DNA from: F23-D06 sp947165685
Lineage (GTDB): Bacteria; Bacteroidota; Bacteroidia; Bacteroidales; WCHB1-69
Length of the DNA: 64,000 nucleotides
Reading direction: 5' to 3'
NCBI GenBank assembly: GCA_947165685.1
Contig: CAMVBK010000001.1
Location: 1-64,000 of the forward strand
Both the position numbers and the translations under genes were made by a program. This document shows positions 49,899 to 60,032 of the stretch, piece after piece; within the stretch, counting starts at the first letter, position 1; each line of letters opens with the position of its first letter. The notes beneath the pieces are model-generated. The model had not been told where the DNA came from and did no database searches. It saw only the letters and a list, made by a program, of their open reading frames with translations.

Positions 49899-52800
49899 AT
49901 GAAAAACCTCATTTCCTTATTCGTTATTTTAGCGACGCTGGTGGCAGGACTGACCGCGCAAACCCTCACGGTGGCCAATGACCCAAACACAGGGGTCAAT
50001 GCACCTGCGGCTATCGACAACATCTCCGTCACATTCGACGCAACGACTTGCGAATTGCCAGAACAGTTGACCGCCCATCCGCAAGACACTACCGTCACGC
50101 TTTCTTGGTCATCCGGAAGTATTGGTATCCCATCCTCTTACACTGTAGCTTACAAAATGTTAAGCGACTCTGTCTTTACGGAACTGACCACCCAGGACAC
50201 TTTCCTCACGATTCAAGGACTCACTCCGGCAACCGATTATCAATGGAAAATAATGACCATTTGCGACAACGACTCCCAAAGCATTTGGAGTCCGCTAAAC
50301 ACTTTCAGAACTTTAAACGAGTTGCCCGCGTTTCCTTATATATGTGATTTTGAAGACATTGTAGAAAACAGCAATTGGCAGTTTGTCGGAGACAACTATG
50401 TTAACCATTGGATTATTGGCTCTGACACCTATCAAGATGGCACATCTTCGCTCTATGTTTCCAATGATTCAATAGGTAACAACACTTATTCACGCTATTC
50501 TGCATCGTCGGTTTGGGCTTATCGGGACATCAAGCTGCCTGAAGGATTCGAACACTACCAAATATCTTTTGCATTTAAGGGTATAGGACATCCTAATCAC
50601 GATTTCATGCAGTTTTACATAGGTCCTCCGACCATGCCTCAGGGAGGAAGCACGCCTGTTGGTGCTACGTCAATAGGCAACAAGTTCGCGAATTGCGACT
50701 CTTGGTGCAGATTCTGCTATGATCTTGACAGTTCCTACGCAGGCATCCAACGTCTCTATGTTAAATGGAAAAATATCAAATCATTAGGGTCAGGAGCAAC
50801 GTACTACTTCACACAGGAGACCAATCCTCCTGCTGCCATAGACAATCTCTCGATTGTTGGATCTCATTGTTCCTTACCTCAAAATATAACCTCATCAATG
50901 GTCAGCGGCTATGCCCAAACTTTGTCTTGGACTGGTGATGCCACCTCCTACATCGTAGCCTATCGTCCTCAAAACGTTCAGGAATACCAAGAAATCACGG
51001 TTACTGACACTTTTTGCACCCTTAACACCCTCACTCCCTTTACCAAGTACGTATGGAAAGTGAAAAGCTCATGCGGTGAAGATGGACAAAGCGAGTGGAG
51101 CTCAGAGCAGACATTTGAAACTCCCATACAAACGCCCTATTTCTGCGACTTTGAAGACGCACAAGAAAATGCAGCATGGGGATTCCAAACCAGCATCTAC
51201 TCCCTCGTTGATCTGAATTGGCATATAGGCAATTCTATCAGCGGAGCTGATGAGCATGCTCTTTATGTTAACGACAGCGATTGGCTCAACCACGTCTATT
51301 GGGCTTTCCGCGACATTTTCCTTGACCCCGCCTATAACGGCTATGACCTCTCCTTTGATTTTTATGGTTTGAGCGACTGGGAAAACAACAATTATGTTCG
51401 TGTTTTTATAGGCACCCCTACAACTCCTAGCGGAAACAGCGTCTCCGGAGCCACAGAACTCGCAACTTTATACCAAGACACCTGCATTTGGCAAACAAAG
51501 ACAATGGTGATAGACTCCACCCACAAAGGGCTACAACGATTGTATTTTCAACACAAAGCATATAACAACCCTTCTTGCGCATATATAGACAATATCTCTT
51601 TGACCGGGTTCTATTGCGCCACTACTTGTTCTGATTTGACATCTGTCCCGCACGACACAGTCGCTGTTCTTTCTTGGAACGTCTCCGACTCGAACGTTTA
51701 TTCTTACACTATCGCATATAAAAAACTCACTGACAACTCTTTCTCAGAGGCTGTCGTGTTTGAGAACCCCTTCAGTTTGTCAAATTTACTACCAGAGACA
51801 ACCTATATTTGGAAAGTCAAAGCCAATTGTAGTGCTACAGAGGAAGGGCATTGGTCTGAAGAAGGTAACTTTACTACTACGTCAAGCATCTTAAAAACAC
51901 CGTATATATGTGATTTCGAAAATGACAGCATCAATTCCCGTTGGATTTTGCAAAACGGCTCAAATGTCAACCGCTGGGAGATTGACACTGCGGCAAACAA
52001 CGGAGGAACACGAGCCCTCTATATTTCCAACGACAACGGTGCCACCAACGCTTACACACTGAATTCCACCTCATATTCTTGGGCCTACACGGATATCTAC
52101 TTCTATCCAAATGCTGAAGAATACACCATCTCCTTTGATTTCAAAGGCATGGGAGAATTATATTACTCAACCATCTATGACTATGCCAAGGTGTTTATTG
52201 GCCCCCCTGTGACACCGAGCGGAAAGGCCACTCCTGATGGTGCACATCAAATTGGTGATCAGCTTTACAATATTTCGGACTGGACTACATTCTCCGAGAT
52301 TATTCAGACTCCGCAAAGTGAATATCAACGAATTTACTTGCTTTGGGTGAACGATTTCTCCTCCGGCACCAACCCGCCAGCTGCCTTCGACAACATCTCC
52401 ATCGTACCGATAGCTTGCGGCATCCCACGCCATCTGACCGCCAACCAAGTGTCGGAGAACGATGCAGTGCTGTCGTGGGCTGCGGTTTACCAAGCCGACT
52501 CCTACACGGTGGCTTACCGCCGACAATCCGACAACACCTATAGTTATGTGACCGCCAACAGCAATCAAGTCACGTTGACCAACCTGCAACCTAAGACCAA
52601 CTATATAGCCAAAGTCAGAGCCAACTGTGACACTTCGCAAGGCGCATGGAGCGACGAGTTCCAGTTCAGCACAACCACACTGCCCTATTTCTGCGGCTTT
52701 GAGGAAGCGGACGAGAACGCTTGCTGGATCTTGGATGACGGCATGAACAACCACAAGTGGTACATCGGCCATGCGGCGCACTGTGATGGCGATTCCGCGT

Positions 52801-55800
52801 TGTATGTCTCCAACAACAACGGCGTTTCCAACACATTCTCCGACAACGTGAACGCCCAGACCTGGGCTTATCGCGACATCTACTTCGATCCGCAATATTC
52901 CGAATATCTGATGGAATTCGACATCCGCTCTTATGGTTATCCCGGAGCGTCTGTGGACTATGTGAGAGTGTTCCTCGGACCGCCGGCAACGCCTTCCGGC
53001 AGTTACACCCCCGCCAACGCAGAAGTCATCGGCGACTTCTATGGAATGACGAACTGGAACCATTACCGTTTCGTAATCGACGGATCCTATGCGGGCATGC
53101 AACGTCTATACTTCCTGTGGAGACAGCAGGTTGCAGGGACGAACAACCCACTTGCCGGCGCTGTGGATAACATCTCCATCGTCGGTTCGCCATGCAGCAT
53201 CCCGACGGAGCTCACCGTTTCCGACCTTGCCGATGTCACAGCGGTGGTCTCCTGGAGCCCCGGTGCATGCGGCATCACCAACGACTACACGGTCGGCTAC
53301 CGGATGAGCAGCGATACGGGATGGTACGAGCTTTCCACCACCGACACGTTCCTGTTGCTGCAGAATTTGCAGTCCTCCACGCAATACACTTGGCGGGTGC
53401 GCAAGAGTTGCGTGCCTTCATTCGCCAGCCAGTGGAGCGATGTAAGTACCTTCTTCACGGAAGCCACCGAAGTGCAACTGCCCTATTTCTGCGGCTTTGA
53501 AGAGAGTGACGAGAACCGCGACTGGCGTCTGCTGGGTGTGGGTGACAACCGCTGGTATATTGGGCAGGCCGCACAACAAACAGGCCAATACGCCCTTTAT
53601 GTCTCCAACGATAACGGCGCGACCAACGCCTACGATGTCTATGGCTCAGCGAGCAACTCCTGGGCTTATCGTGACATCTATTTCACCCCAGGATATGCTG
53701 AATACCAGATTGCCTTCGACTTCCGAGGGCTTGGGCAGAGCGGCGATGACCGCACCCGAATCTTCCTCGGACCTCCTGTCCCTGTGGAGCCCAATGCCAC
53801 CTATTCCATCACTATCCCTTCCGGATTGGAGGAACTCGGCAACGGGCTTTACACAGATGCCGCATGGACCAGCCATTCGTTCACGGTCGATTCCACGCAC
53901 GCGGGACACCAGCGGCTCTACTTCCTCTGGAGCAACGGCTACTATGAGGGAACAAACCCGCCGGGCGCCGTCGATAACATCATGATTTACGGCGGTTCCT
54001 GCGCCGCACCTCACACGCTGACGGTGACCGCAACCTCCACGACCAGCATCAGCATCAGCTTCACCCCCGCCGACACCAGCGACCAGAATTGGGAGGCCGT
54101 CATTGTGGAAGAAGGGCAACCTATTGACACCACGCAGCTTATTGCGCTGACAAGTACCGCTTACACCTTCAACAATCTGCATAAAGACAGGCTTTACACC
54201 ATCTATGTGCGTACCAATTGCGGGAACAGCAAGAGCGCATGGTGCTCCACTTCGCAAAGGACGGACTGCGGCACCATCACCGATATTCCTTATATGGAAT
54301 CCTTTGACACCTACGGCACCGGCTCCAACTTGGACGGCTATTCCGCATTCCCGAGATGCTGGAGCCGCCTCTACTCCTCCTATATCGTCGCACCTTATCC
54401 GTTTATTTTCCCCAATGGATATTACAGCTCACCGGGTTCGCTCTATTTCCAACCCAGCAACGGCCACAACGTCGCCATCACGCCCGAATTTGATTCGTCT
54501 ATCCCGATGAACACTTTGCAGGCGTCGTTCAAGTTCAAAGCCAACACGACAGCCCCCAACTCCATTTTGGTGGTGGGTGTGATGACCGATCCTAACGACT
54601 TCGCCACGTTCACGCCTGTTGACACGGCCTTCCCGAACCCTTACGCGCTGACATCTTGGATTGACAGGACCGTCAGTTTGGCTTCCTATACCGGCAACGG
54701 TCACTACCTCGCTTTTATGCAGGAGAACTTCTTCAATCCGCTCACCCCGGTCAGCATGGACAATCTGACGGTGGAATACCTCTCCGCTTGTCCGCTGCCC
54801 ACGAATGTGACCGCTGAACCCATCACCCACGACAGCGTGTTGGTGGATTGGCAACCCGGCGGGTCGGAGACCGCTTGGCGCGTGGTGGTCGTTCCTAACG
54901 GCAATGGACCTGAGAGCGGCACACCTGTGCAGACGGGAACTCATCCGATTGTTATCGGCGGCTTGGCCGACAACACGATGTACGATGTCTTCGTGCAGTC
55001 CGATTGCGGCAGCTCGAGCAGTTCGTGGTGTACCCCCGCCACTTTCATGACAACTTGCACCCCCGTGGTGGATCTGCCCTACTCGGAGAATTTCGACGAC
55101 TACCCGTGGATGAGCACCTATATTGTGAGACCCGACTGCTGGATCTTCCCCGTCACCTACGCCGAATGTCCCAGAATTGACTGGAACACCTACGGCTATT
55201 ACGGCATGGAGAGCAAAGCCCTGCTCTTCCACTCCGACACGTCAACGACTGCTACCGCGGTCACCCAGCCGTTCGGGGTGGACATCCACTCGCTGCGGGC
55301 TCAGTTCCGGCTGTCTGCTGACCACGAATATATCGCCGGATGTATGGAAGTGGGGGTGATGAGCGACCCGTACGACCTTTCGACTTTTGAATCCGTACAG
55401 GTTATTTCCATCGCCCATTTTGATACCTGGCAGGATGTCACGGTGGATTTCCGCAACACGGCGATGACGGGCACCAACCGCCATATCGCCTTCCGACAGG
55501 TGGGATTACACTCCTCCAATATGGCCATGTGGCTTGACGATCTGATTGTCTATCAAGCAGATGATTGCGATGCACCCTCCGCTTTGACTGCCCATGACCT
55601 CACCTCCACCTCGGCTACCATCTCGTTCGAGCCCTCGCATAGTAGTGCTTCACAATGGGAATATGTGGCCTGCGCCCCGGGAGTTTCCCTCAACACCCAA
55701 ACCCCGGTGGCCACCACCAACACCTCGTTTGTCGTTGACAACCTGACTTCCGGACAAACGTACCGCATATTCGTGCGGACTGTCTGTGGCTCGAACAGCC

Positions 55801-56606
55801 ATTCGGGATGGTCAGAGCCGTTAGAAATCACCCCGGACTGTGGAATTATCAGCCAATTGCCCTACACGGAGAGGTTCGACACTTACGGAACAGACAGTGA
55901 AGCGGCCTTCCCCGATTGCTGGCGCCGCATTCTGACCCCTGCATCTTACTCCTACTACCCCATCGTTTCGTCCGAAGTTTCCGCCAGCGGTATCGGGTCG
56001 ATGCTCTTCCTCGCCAACTCCTTCAGCGATGATTGGGCCATCACCCCGGCATTCGCCCCGAATCTCTCCTTTGATAGCATCCAGCTGGATTTCAGCTACT
56101 TCCAGGAAGCTGGTGCGGTTCCTGGTTGGGACACGATGTTCATCGGTGTGATGAGCAGTCCTTACGATGCCGCCTCCTTCGTGCCGGTCGATACCATCAC
56201 CCTCCAGAGCTGGGGCGTGTGGGAACCGCATTCAGTACTCCTTGACCACTACAACGGCGACGGACGGTATGTGGCGTTCCGCTATCACTGTCCCGCCTAT
56301 TTAGGCAAGGTGTTCATCGACGACGTGGTGTTCTCCGTAAGACCTGATATCGGGGTTCCCGAGCGTGACATAGACCAACTCTTGCACCTCTACCCCAACC
56401 CCACGACAGGCAAATGCATCGTCCGCAACGAGCAAGACCTCATCGAGCAGTTGGAGGTATATGATATGTACGGGAAACGGTTAGAGCAGCACTTTGTGCG
56501 TGATTACCAGACGGTTATCGACCTCTCCACCCGTGCCTCCGGTGTCTATTTCGTGCGTGTGACCACCGAACAGGGCACCGTCACCAAACGGGTGGTGAAA
56601 CGGTAG
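49899..56606 (+). CDS. T9SS-exported FnIII/cleaved-adhesin repeat protein (2,235 aa)
   Basis: A signal peptide (residues 1-20, ending GLTAQ) precedes eight alternating modules. Each has an FnIII-like domain (e.g. SYTVAYKMLSDSVFTELTTQ, then TPATDYQWKI) followed by a MAM-like/cleaved-adhesin domain. The latter's hallmarks are PYFCGFEE, ALYVSNDNG, WAYRDIYF, VFLGPPATPSG, QRLYFLW and PPAAIDNISI. The last modules shift toward the choice-of-anchor J type (SFDTYG, FPRCWSR). The C-terminus (from about residue 2,160, LYPNPTTGKCIV) is a type A T9SS sorting domain. Such domains occur in gingipain/HagA adhesins. The mature N-terminus begins with a module's tail end. Early modules are more A/T-rich than later ones. 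No catalytic domain is visible. Confidence 0.88.
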   Translation: MKNLISLFVILATLVAGLTAQTLTVANDPNTGVNAPAAIDNISVTFDATTCELPEQLTAHPQDTTVTLSWSSGSIGIPSSYTVAYKMLSDSVFTELTTQDTFLTIQGLTPATDYQWKIMTICDNDSQSIWSPLNTFRTLNELPAFPYICDFEDIVENSNWQFVGDNYVNHWIIGSDTYQDGTSSLYVSNDSIGNNTYSRYSASSVWAYRDIKLPEGFEHYQISFAFKGIGHPNHDFMQFYIGPPTMPQGGSTPVGATSIGNKFANCDSWCRFCYDLDSSYAGIQRLYVKWKNIKSLGSGATYYFTQETNPPAAIDNLSIVGSHCSLPQNITSSMVSGYAQTLSWTGDATSYIVAYRPQNVQEYQEITVTDTFCTLNTLTPFTKYVWKVKSSCGEDGQSEWSSEQTFETPIQTPYFCDFEDAQENAAWGFQTSIYSLVDLNWHIGNSISGADEHALYVNDSDWLNHVYWAFRDIFLDPAYNGYDLSFDFYGLSDWENNNYVRVFIGTPTTPSGNSVSGATELATLYQDTCIWQTKTMVIDSTHKGLQRLYFQHKAYNNPSCAYIDNISLTGFYCATTCSDLTSVPHDTVAVLSWNVSDSNVYSYTIAYKKLTDNSFSEAVVFENPFSLSNLLPETTYIWKVKANCSATEEGHWSEEGNFTTTSSILKTPYICDFENDSINSRWILQNGSNVNRWEIDTAANNGGTRALYISNDNGATNAYTLNSTSYSWAYTDIYFYPNAEEYTISFDFKGMGELYYSTIYDYAKVFIGPPVTPSGKATPDGAHQIGDQLYNISDWTTFSEIIQTPQSEYQRIYLLWVNDFSSGTNPPAAFDNISIVPIACGIPRHLTANQVSENDAVLSWAAVYQADSYTVAYRRQSDNTYSYVTANSNQVTLTNLQPKTNYIAKVRANCDTSQGAWSDEFQFSTTTLPYFCGFEEADENACWILDDGMNNHKWYIGHAAHCDGDSALYVSNNNGVSNTFSDNVNAQTWAYRDIYFDPQYSEYLMEFDIRSYGYPGASVDYVRVFLGPPATPSGSYTPANAEVIGDFYGMTNWNHYRFVIDGSYAGMQRLYFLWRQQVAGTNNPLAGAVDNISIVGSPCSIPTELTVSDLADVTAVVSWSPGACGITNDYTVGYRMSSDTGWYELSTTDTFLLLQNLQSSTQYTWRVRKSCVPSFASQWSDVSTFFTEATEVQLPYFCGFEESDENRDWRLLGVGDNRWYIGQAAQQTGQYALYVSNDNGATNAYDVYGSASNSWAYRDIYFTPGYAEYQIAFDFRGLGQSGDDRTRIFLGPPVPVEPNATYSITIPSGLEELGNGLYTDAAWTSHSFTVDSTHAGHQRLYFLWSNGYYEGTNPPGAVDNIMIYGGSCAAPHTLTVTATSTTSISISFTPADTSDQNWEAVIVEEGQPIDTTQLIALTSTAYTFNNLHKDRLYTIYVRTNCGNSKSAWCSTSQRTDCGTITDIPYMESFDTYGTGSNLDGYSAFPRCWSRLYSSYIVAPYPFIFPNGYYSSPGSLYFQPSNGHNVAITPEFDSSIPMNTLQASFKFKANTTAPNSILVVGVMTDPNDFATFTPVDTAFPNPYALTSWIDRTVSLASYTGNGHYLAFMQENFFNPLTPVSMDNLTVEYLSACPLPTNVTAEPITHDSVLVDWQPGGSETAWRVVVVPNGNGPESGTPVQTGTHPIVIGGLADNTMYDVFVQSDCGSSSSSWCTPATFMTTCTPVVDLPYSENFDDYPWMSTYIVRPDCWIFPVTYAECPRIDWNTYGYYGMESKALLFHSDTSTTATAVTQPFGVDIHSLRAQFRLSADHEYIAGCMEVGVMSDPYDLSTFESVQVISIAHFDTWQDVTVDFRNTAMTGTNRHIAFRQVGLHSSNMAMWLDDLIVYQADDCDAPSALTAHDLTSTSATISFEPSHSSASQWEYVACAPGVSLNTQTPVATTNTSFVVDNLTSGQTYRIFVRTVCGSNSHSGWSEPLEITPDCGIISQLPYTERFDTYGTDSEAAFPDCWRRILTPASYSYYPIVSSEVSASGIGSMLFLANSFSDDWAITPAFAPNLSFDSIQLDFSYFQEAGAVPGWDTMFIGVMSSPYDAASFVPVDTITLQSWGVWEPHSVLLDHYNGDGRYVAFRYHCPAYLGKVFIDDVVFSVRPDIGVPERDIDQLLHLYPNPTTGKCIVRNEQDLIEQLEVYDMYGKRLEQHFVRDYQTVIDLSTRASGVYFVRVTTEQGTVTKRVVKR

Positions 56607-56637
56607 TGGGCGGATACATTTTTCGGTTTCCCCATTT

Positions 56638-56672
56638 TGTAGGGACGCGATTCATCGCGTCCCTACATTTTT
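56638..56672 (+). terminator. 14-bp palindrome followed by T-run (terminator, REP-like)
   Basis: TGTAGGGACGCGAT (56638-56651) is the exact reverse complement of 56654-56667 around TC, and TTTTT follows. It ends the adhesin transcript. The sequence also resembles the widely dispersed GTAGGGACGCGA palindromes known from several bacterial phyla. Confidence 0.75.
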
Positions 56673-56689
56673 CACGCACCTCCACCACA

Positions 56690-56795
56690 GATAACCATAA
56701 TCATTCAACAGCTTCAATAACCATAACCATTAACCCTCAATGTCAATAACCATTTACCATTAACCCTCAATAACCAATAACCAATAACCATTAAA
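56690..56795 (+). repeat. AATAACCATTA-type direct repeats
   Basis: Many imperfect copies of ATAACCA and TTAACCCTCAA lie between the terminator and the proX promoter. There is no coding sign. Confidence 0.65.
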
Positions 56796-56800
56796 AAATG

Positions 56801-56808
56801 TATTTTTG
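56801..56808 (+). promoter_or_regulatory. -7 promoter element of the proX-like gene
   Basis: TATTTTTG followed by C lies 20 bases before the start codon at 56829. Confidence 0.6.
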
Positions 56809-56828
56809 CCGTCCAAATTCCAAACATC

Positions 56829-57320
56829 ATGAACGGAGATCCTAGATTGTACAAATTGTTGGACGAGTTGCATATCCCTTATGAGTATCTGGAGCATCCG
56901 CCCGCCCCGACCATTGAGATTGCCAAGCAATATTGGGCCGGGCACGACGCGAAGCACTGCAAGAACCTTTTCTTCCGCAACCACAAGGGCAATCAGCACT
57001 ATCTGGTCTGCCTCGACTGCGATCAGGACATGAACATCCATGACATTGAGAAACAGCTGCATCAGGGCAAGTTGAGCTTCGCCTCGGAGCCGCGCCTGAT
57101 GAAGTACCTCGGCGTGCAGCCTGGGTCGGTGACCCCGTTCGGGCTCATCAACGACACAGAGCATCATGTGCATGTGTTCCTCGACCGTCAGCTGCAGCAG
57201 GCGGAACGCGTGAGTTTCCACCCGTGTGTCAACACGGCTTCGCTCATGGTGGCGCGTGCGGATTTCGAGCGTTTTCTCCAATATATGGGCAACCCTTACG
57301 AATGGATTGACTTGTACTAA
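56829..57320 (+). CDS. Prolyl-tRNA deacylase ProX/YbaK-family editing protein
   Basis: The 163-residue protein is a free-standing trans-editing domain that removes mischarged amino acids, chiefly alanine, from tRNA-Pro. The fold is seen in IPYEYLEHPPAPTIEIAKQY, in the segment HDAKHCKNLFFRNHKGNQHY with its conserved Lys and Asn, and in the GVQPGSVTPFGLIND loop with its Gly-Pro-type motif. It covers the full domain. The gene ends 18 bases before the convergent M14 peptidase gene, with no terminator between them. Confidence 0.88.
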   Translation: MNGDPRLYKLLDELHIPYEYLEHPPAPTIEIAKQYWAGHDAKHCKNLFFRNHKGNQHYLVCLDCDQDMNIHDIEKQLHQGKLSFASEPRLMKYLGVQPGSVTPFGLINDTEHHVHVFLDRQLQQAERVSFHPCVNTASLMVARADFERFLQYMGNPYEWIDLY

Positions 57321-57338
57321 AGTGGTTAGGTCTTCTTT

Positions 57339-59051
57339 CTATGAATGAATCACGATAGTCTGTCGGGTTAGCACCTTGCCGTCGGCACTGATTTCAAGAA
57401 CGTAGCTTCCCGAGGGGAAATTGGTAGTGTTGATTCTGGTTTCTTTGTGCAAATAGGTGGTTGACAGCTGTTTGCCAGATAAATTGTAAAGTGTGGCGGT
57501 AGTGTTCTCGGGCAGTTCGCCGCGAAAATCCACTATAATAAAATCTTGTGCAGGGTTAGGATAGACTGAGATTCGATTTTCGTAGCTGTCGAGGCCAACG
57601 GTCTTGGTGAGTTGAACGTCTTGAATGAGTTTTTCACCGTCAACCACATGGGTGACAATTGTTTTCGGGAGATAGCCGTTGGCGGAGTAGGTGACAGCGT
57701 ATTGTCCAGCCTTGATGGGACGGTGGTAGTCGCCGTATGGCAGTGAGCTTTCCACGTACGAATGGTCGAGGTCATGGTTGGCGATATAGACGAGTGCTTT
57801 CAGCGGTTCGCCTGTGATGGAGTCGGTGACGGTGCCGTGGATGCCGTTGTCAGCCTCTGCGATGAGGTTCAGCAATGAATGGTAGATGTAGCCCCAATAG
57901 GTTGACAACCGATTGGAAGATAGAACTTTGTCGTCTGCTACCTCAATGGTGACATGGCGAGTGCCGAGGTAGTAGTTGTGCCAGTCCTGCATGGATCCGG
58001 TGATGACGTACCAGTTGCCGCCTTCCGTGACTCCGTTGTCGCCCGTGAATCTCATGTAGTAGGGTGAGAATGTGTGGCAGGTGTCGGCAAACTGTCGTCC
58101 GGTCCGGTACCACCAGTCGGCGTCGGCGTGGCTATGGTCGGATGAGGTCCAGAAGTCCCACGGGTAGTTGAAAACCTCTGCGCCGCCGTGAAAATTAGCC
58201 GCCAGGGTGAAATCATGCGCTTGCAGGAATGCCATCATGGCTTGCACCTCAGGCTCGTCCTCGTTTTCTTTCGAGGGATTTTGTCCCACCCAGGGGAAGG
58301 AGCGGTTCAAATCGATACCGTGGCGGTTTGATCGGATGGAGGTGGGAGATTCGTTGATGATGTTGTCCCCGGAGTAGTAAGTGCCGTCGGGGTTGTGCAG
58401 CGGGCAGATCCACAAGTCGATGTTGTTGAGAATCCAGGTGACATAATTGTCAGAGTTGTAGTTGGTTAACAGGTAGTTGATGAGCCTTAGCATCATGTAG
58501 TAGCCCACCACTTCGTCGCCGTGAATGGTGGAGGTGTAGAAGACGGAAGGTTTACCTTCGCGGTCGTTGAGGTTGTTGCTGATGTGTGCGACCAAGATCT
58601 TGTGGTGCATGGGGGTGTTGTCGAGGATGGTATCGATTTCGCACAGTTGCGGGTAGCGCGTGCGGAAGGTGTCCATCATGGCCGTGTAGGTGCTGTAGGT
58701 CGGGTAACGGTTCCAGCTGGCGGTCATTTGCTCGTAATTCTGTGCCATTTGTACGTAGGCGCGGGTCGGCGTTGAGATTGTATAAGGGATGTTTTGAGAT
58801 AGGAAACTTTCGAAATCCTTATATGACAAGCAGATGCGAGTGTTAAAAGATCCGTCGGCGTTGCGTATCACCTTGTCTATCGAGAACTTGTGGGAGAGTT
58901 TGTAGAGGGTGGTGGCGTCAAGTGTCGTCTCGATATAGGTTTCAGGATAGGAAAGTTTCGGGGTCTGCGCATTTCCCGTTTTAGAGGAAATAACAAGGAG
59001 TGCCATTGTCCATAATGCAATCCTAAATATTTTTATAATTCCTTGGTTCAT
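57339..59051 (-). CDS. Secreted M14 zinc carboxypeptidase with T9SS sorting domain
   Basis: The 570-residue protein has a signal peptide (to about residue 29, GNAQ) and a propeptide-like part. The M14 domain's zinc ligands are H177 and E180 (TIHGDEVVGYY) and H288 (NFHGGAEVFNYPWDF). R250 lies in GIDLNRSFPW, and the catalytic Glu is E370 in RHVTIEVADDK. A carboxypeptidase-regulatory-like beta domain follows (about 395-480; GIHGTVTDSITGEPLKALVY), then a T9SS sorting domain (ISVYPNPAQDFIIVDF to the end). All catalytic residues are present. It probably trims peptides at the cell surface or outside the cell; substrate preference cannot be told. Confidence 0.93.
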   Translation of the reverse strand: MNQGIIKIFRIALWTMALLVISSKTGNAQTPKLSYPETYIETTLDATTLYKLSHKFSIDKVIRNADGSFNTRICLSYKDFESFLSQNIPYTISTPTRAYVQMAQNYEQMTASWNRYPTYSTYTAMMDTFRTRYPQLCEIDTILDNTPMHHKILVAHISNNLNDREGKPSVFYTSTIHGDEVVGYYMMLRLINYLLTNYNSDNYVTWILNNIDLWICPLHNPDGTYYSGDNIINESPTSIRSNRHGIDLNRSFPWVGQNPSKENEDEPEVQAMMAFLQAHDFTLAANFHGGAEVFNYPWDFWTSSDHSHADADWWYRTGRQFADTCHTFSPYYMRFTGDNGVTEGGNWYVITGSMQDWHNYYLGTRHVTIEVADDKVLSSNRLSTYWGYIYHSLLNLIAEADNGIHGTVTDSITGEPLKALVYIANHDLDHSYVESSLPYGDYHRPIKAGQYAVTYSANGYLPKTIVTHVVDGEKLIQDVQLTKTVGLDSYENRISVYPNPAQDFIIVDFRGELPENTTATLYNLSGKQLSTTYLHKETRINTTNFPSGSYVLEISADGKVLTRQTIVIHS

Positions 59052-59131
59052 AGATTGTTATTGAATATTATCGCTCTGTTTTGGAGTTGGTTGCGAAAAT
59101 ACAAAAAAGACGGATTCCAAAGCCAATATTG

Positions 59132-60016
59132 TCAATAGAATTCGCCCGCATCATTTTTTTTAACTACGAGTACTGCGTTAGAAACCCCGCGTTCCCCGAG
59201 ATGGTCGAATCGGCCGTTGTCGGATGGGCAGTTTAGGATGCCGTGCTTGTTCCCGATGTTGAGGTATAGAGTGGTGGATCCTCCGCCGTCGAGGTTGAGG
59301 GCATCGCGGCATCCGAGCCATCGGAAGATTTGCTGCAGCTCCGGCAGCGAGAGTCCTTCCGCCTCTTTGAATCGTCCGTCGGCCACGAGGAGCAGTACCG
59401 TGCCGTTGTCACGGATGCCCACGGCGGTGCGGTTGTGGCGGTTGGTGACGAAGGTGCGGTCGTTGCGCAGGTATTGTAAGGTGTCGTGCCAGATGAGCAA
59501 AGGGCCGGCGGTCATGATGTCAGGGTAGGGGAGTGCTTTTTCCCAATGCCGTGATGAGTCGGTTTTGAGGATGAAGGTGCTGTCTCGGCTTAAGCAGAGT
59601 GTGCCGTATTGGTAGTATTTGCGGTTCACGGTGTCCTTGCCAGGGGTGTTCTCCCCGAGGTTGATGCTGTCGATGCGTAAGAAACAGACGGGAAAATGAT
59701 GGTCCATGTCGAAAAACGACCCGTTGACGGCCGCCATGGCTCCGTGTTTGCTTGCTATTTCCGAGGTCTTCGTGCGATGCGGCTCGTGCGCGAATGCCAA
59801 CGTATAGTGTGCGGTGTCAGGGATTTCCAGCACAAAAATCTGTTGGTTCGAGGCAAACAGTTGCCGCCCCTCGAACCGGCACTGTTTCAGTACCATGCCG
59901 TCGATCGTGTCGGTCAGCCACGGACCGTTCGCAAACGCTAAGGAGTCGCGCTGCGCATGGAGGCAGAGCGAGAGGGTGATGAAGGTTAGGGTTAATAAGG
60001 TTATACGTTTTTTCAT
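59132..60016 (-). CDS. Phosphodiester glycosidase (NAGPA-domain) protein, secreted
   Basis: The 294-residue protein has a signal peptide (residues 1-21, ending LHAQ). Its NAGPA domain is named after the enzyme that uncovers mannose-6-phosphate by removing GlcNAc. Conserved elements are GAMAAVNGSFFDM, NRTAVGIRDNGTVLLLVADG and GCRDALNLDGGGSTTLYL, with the Asp-Gly-Gly-Gly-Ser loop, and RGVSNAVLVV. Bacterial members act on periplasmic or surface glycans or phosphodiesters; the substrate is unknown. The 74-bp three-hairpin repeat lies just upstream of its start, after the threonine aldolase gene. Confidence 0.88.
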   Translation of the reverse strand: MKKRITLLTLTFITLSLCLHAQRDSLAFANGPWLTDTIDGMVLKQCRFEGRQLFASNQQIFVLEIPDTAHYTLAFAHEPHRTKTSEIASKHGAMAAVNGSFFDMDHHFPVCFLRIDSINLGENTPGKDTVNRKYYQYGTLCLSRDSTFILKTDSSRHWEKALPYPDIMTAGPLLIWHDTLQYLRNDRTFVTNRHNRTAVGIRDNGTVLLLVADGRFKEAEGLSLPELQQIFRWLGCRDALNLDGGGSTTLYLNIGNKHGILNCPSDNGRFDHLGERGVSNAVLVVKKNDAGEFY

Positions 60017-60032
60017 CGCTTTTTGTCATCAG

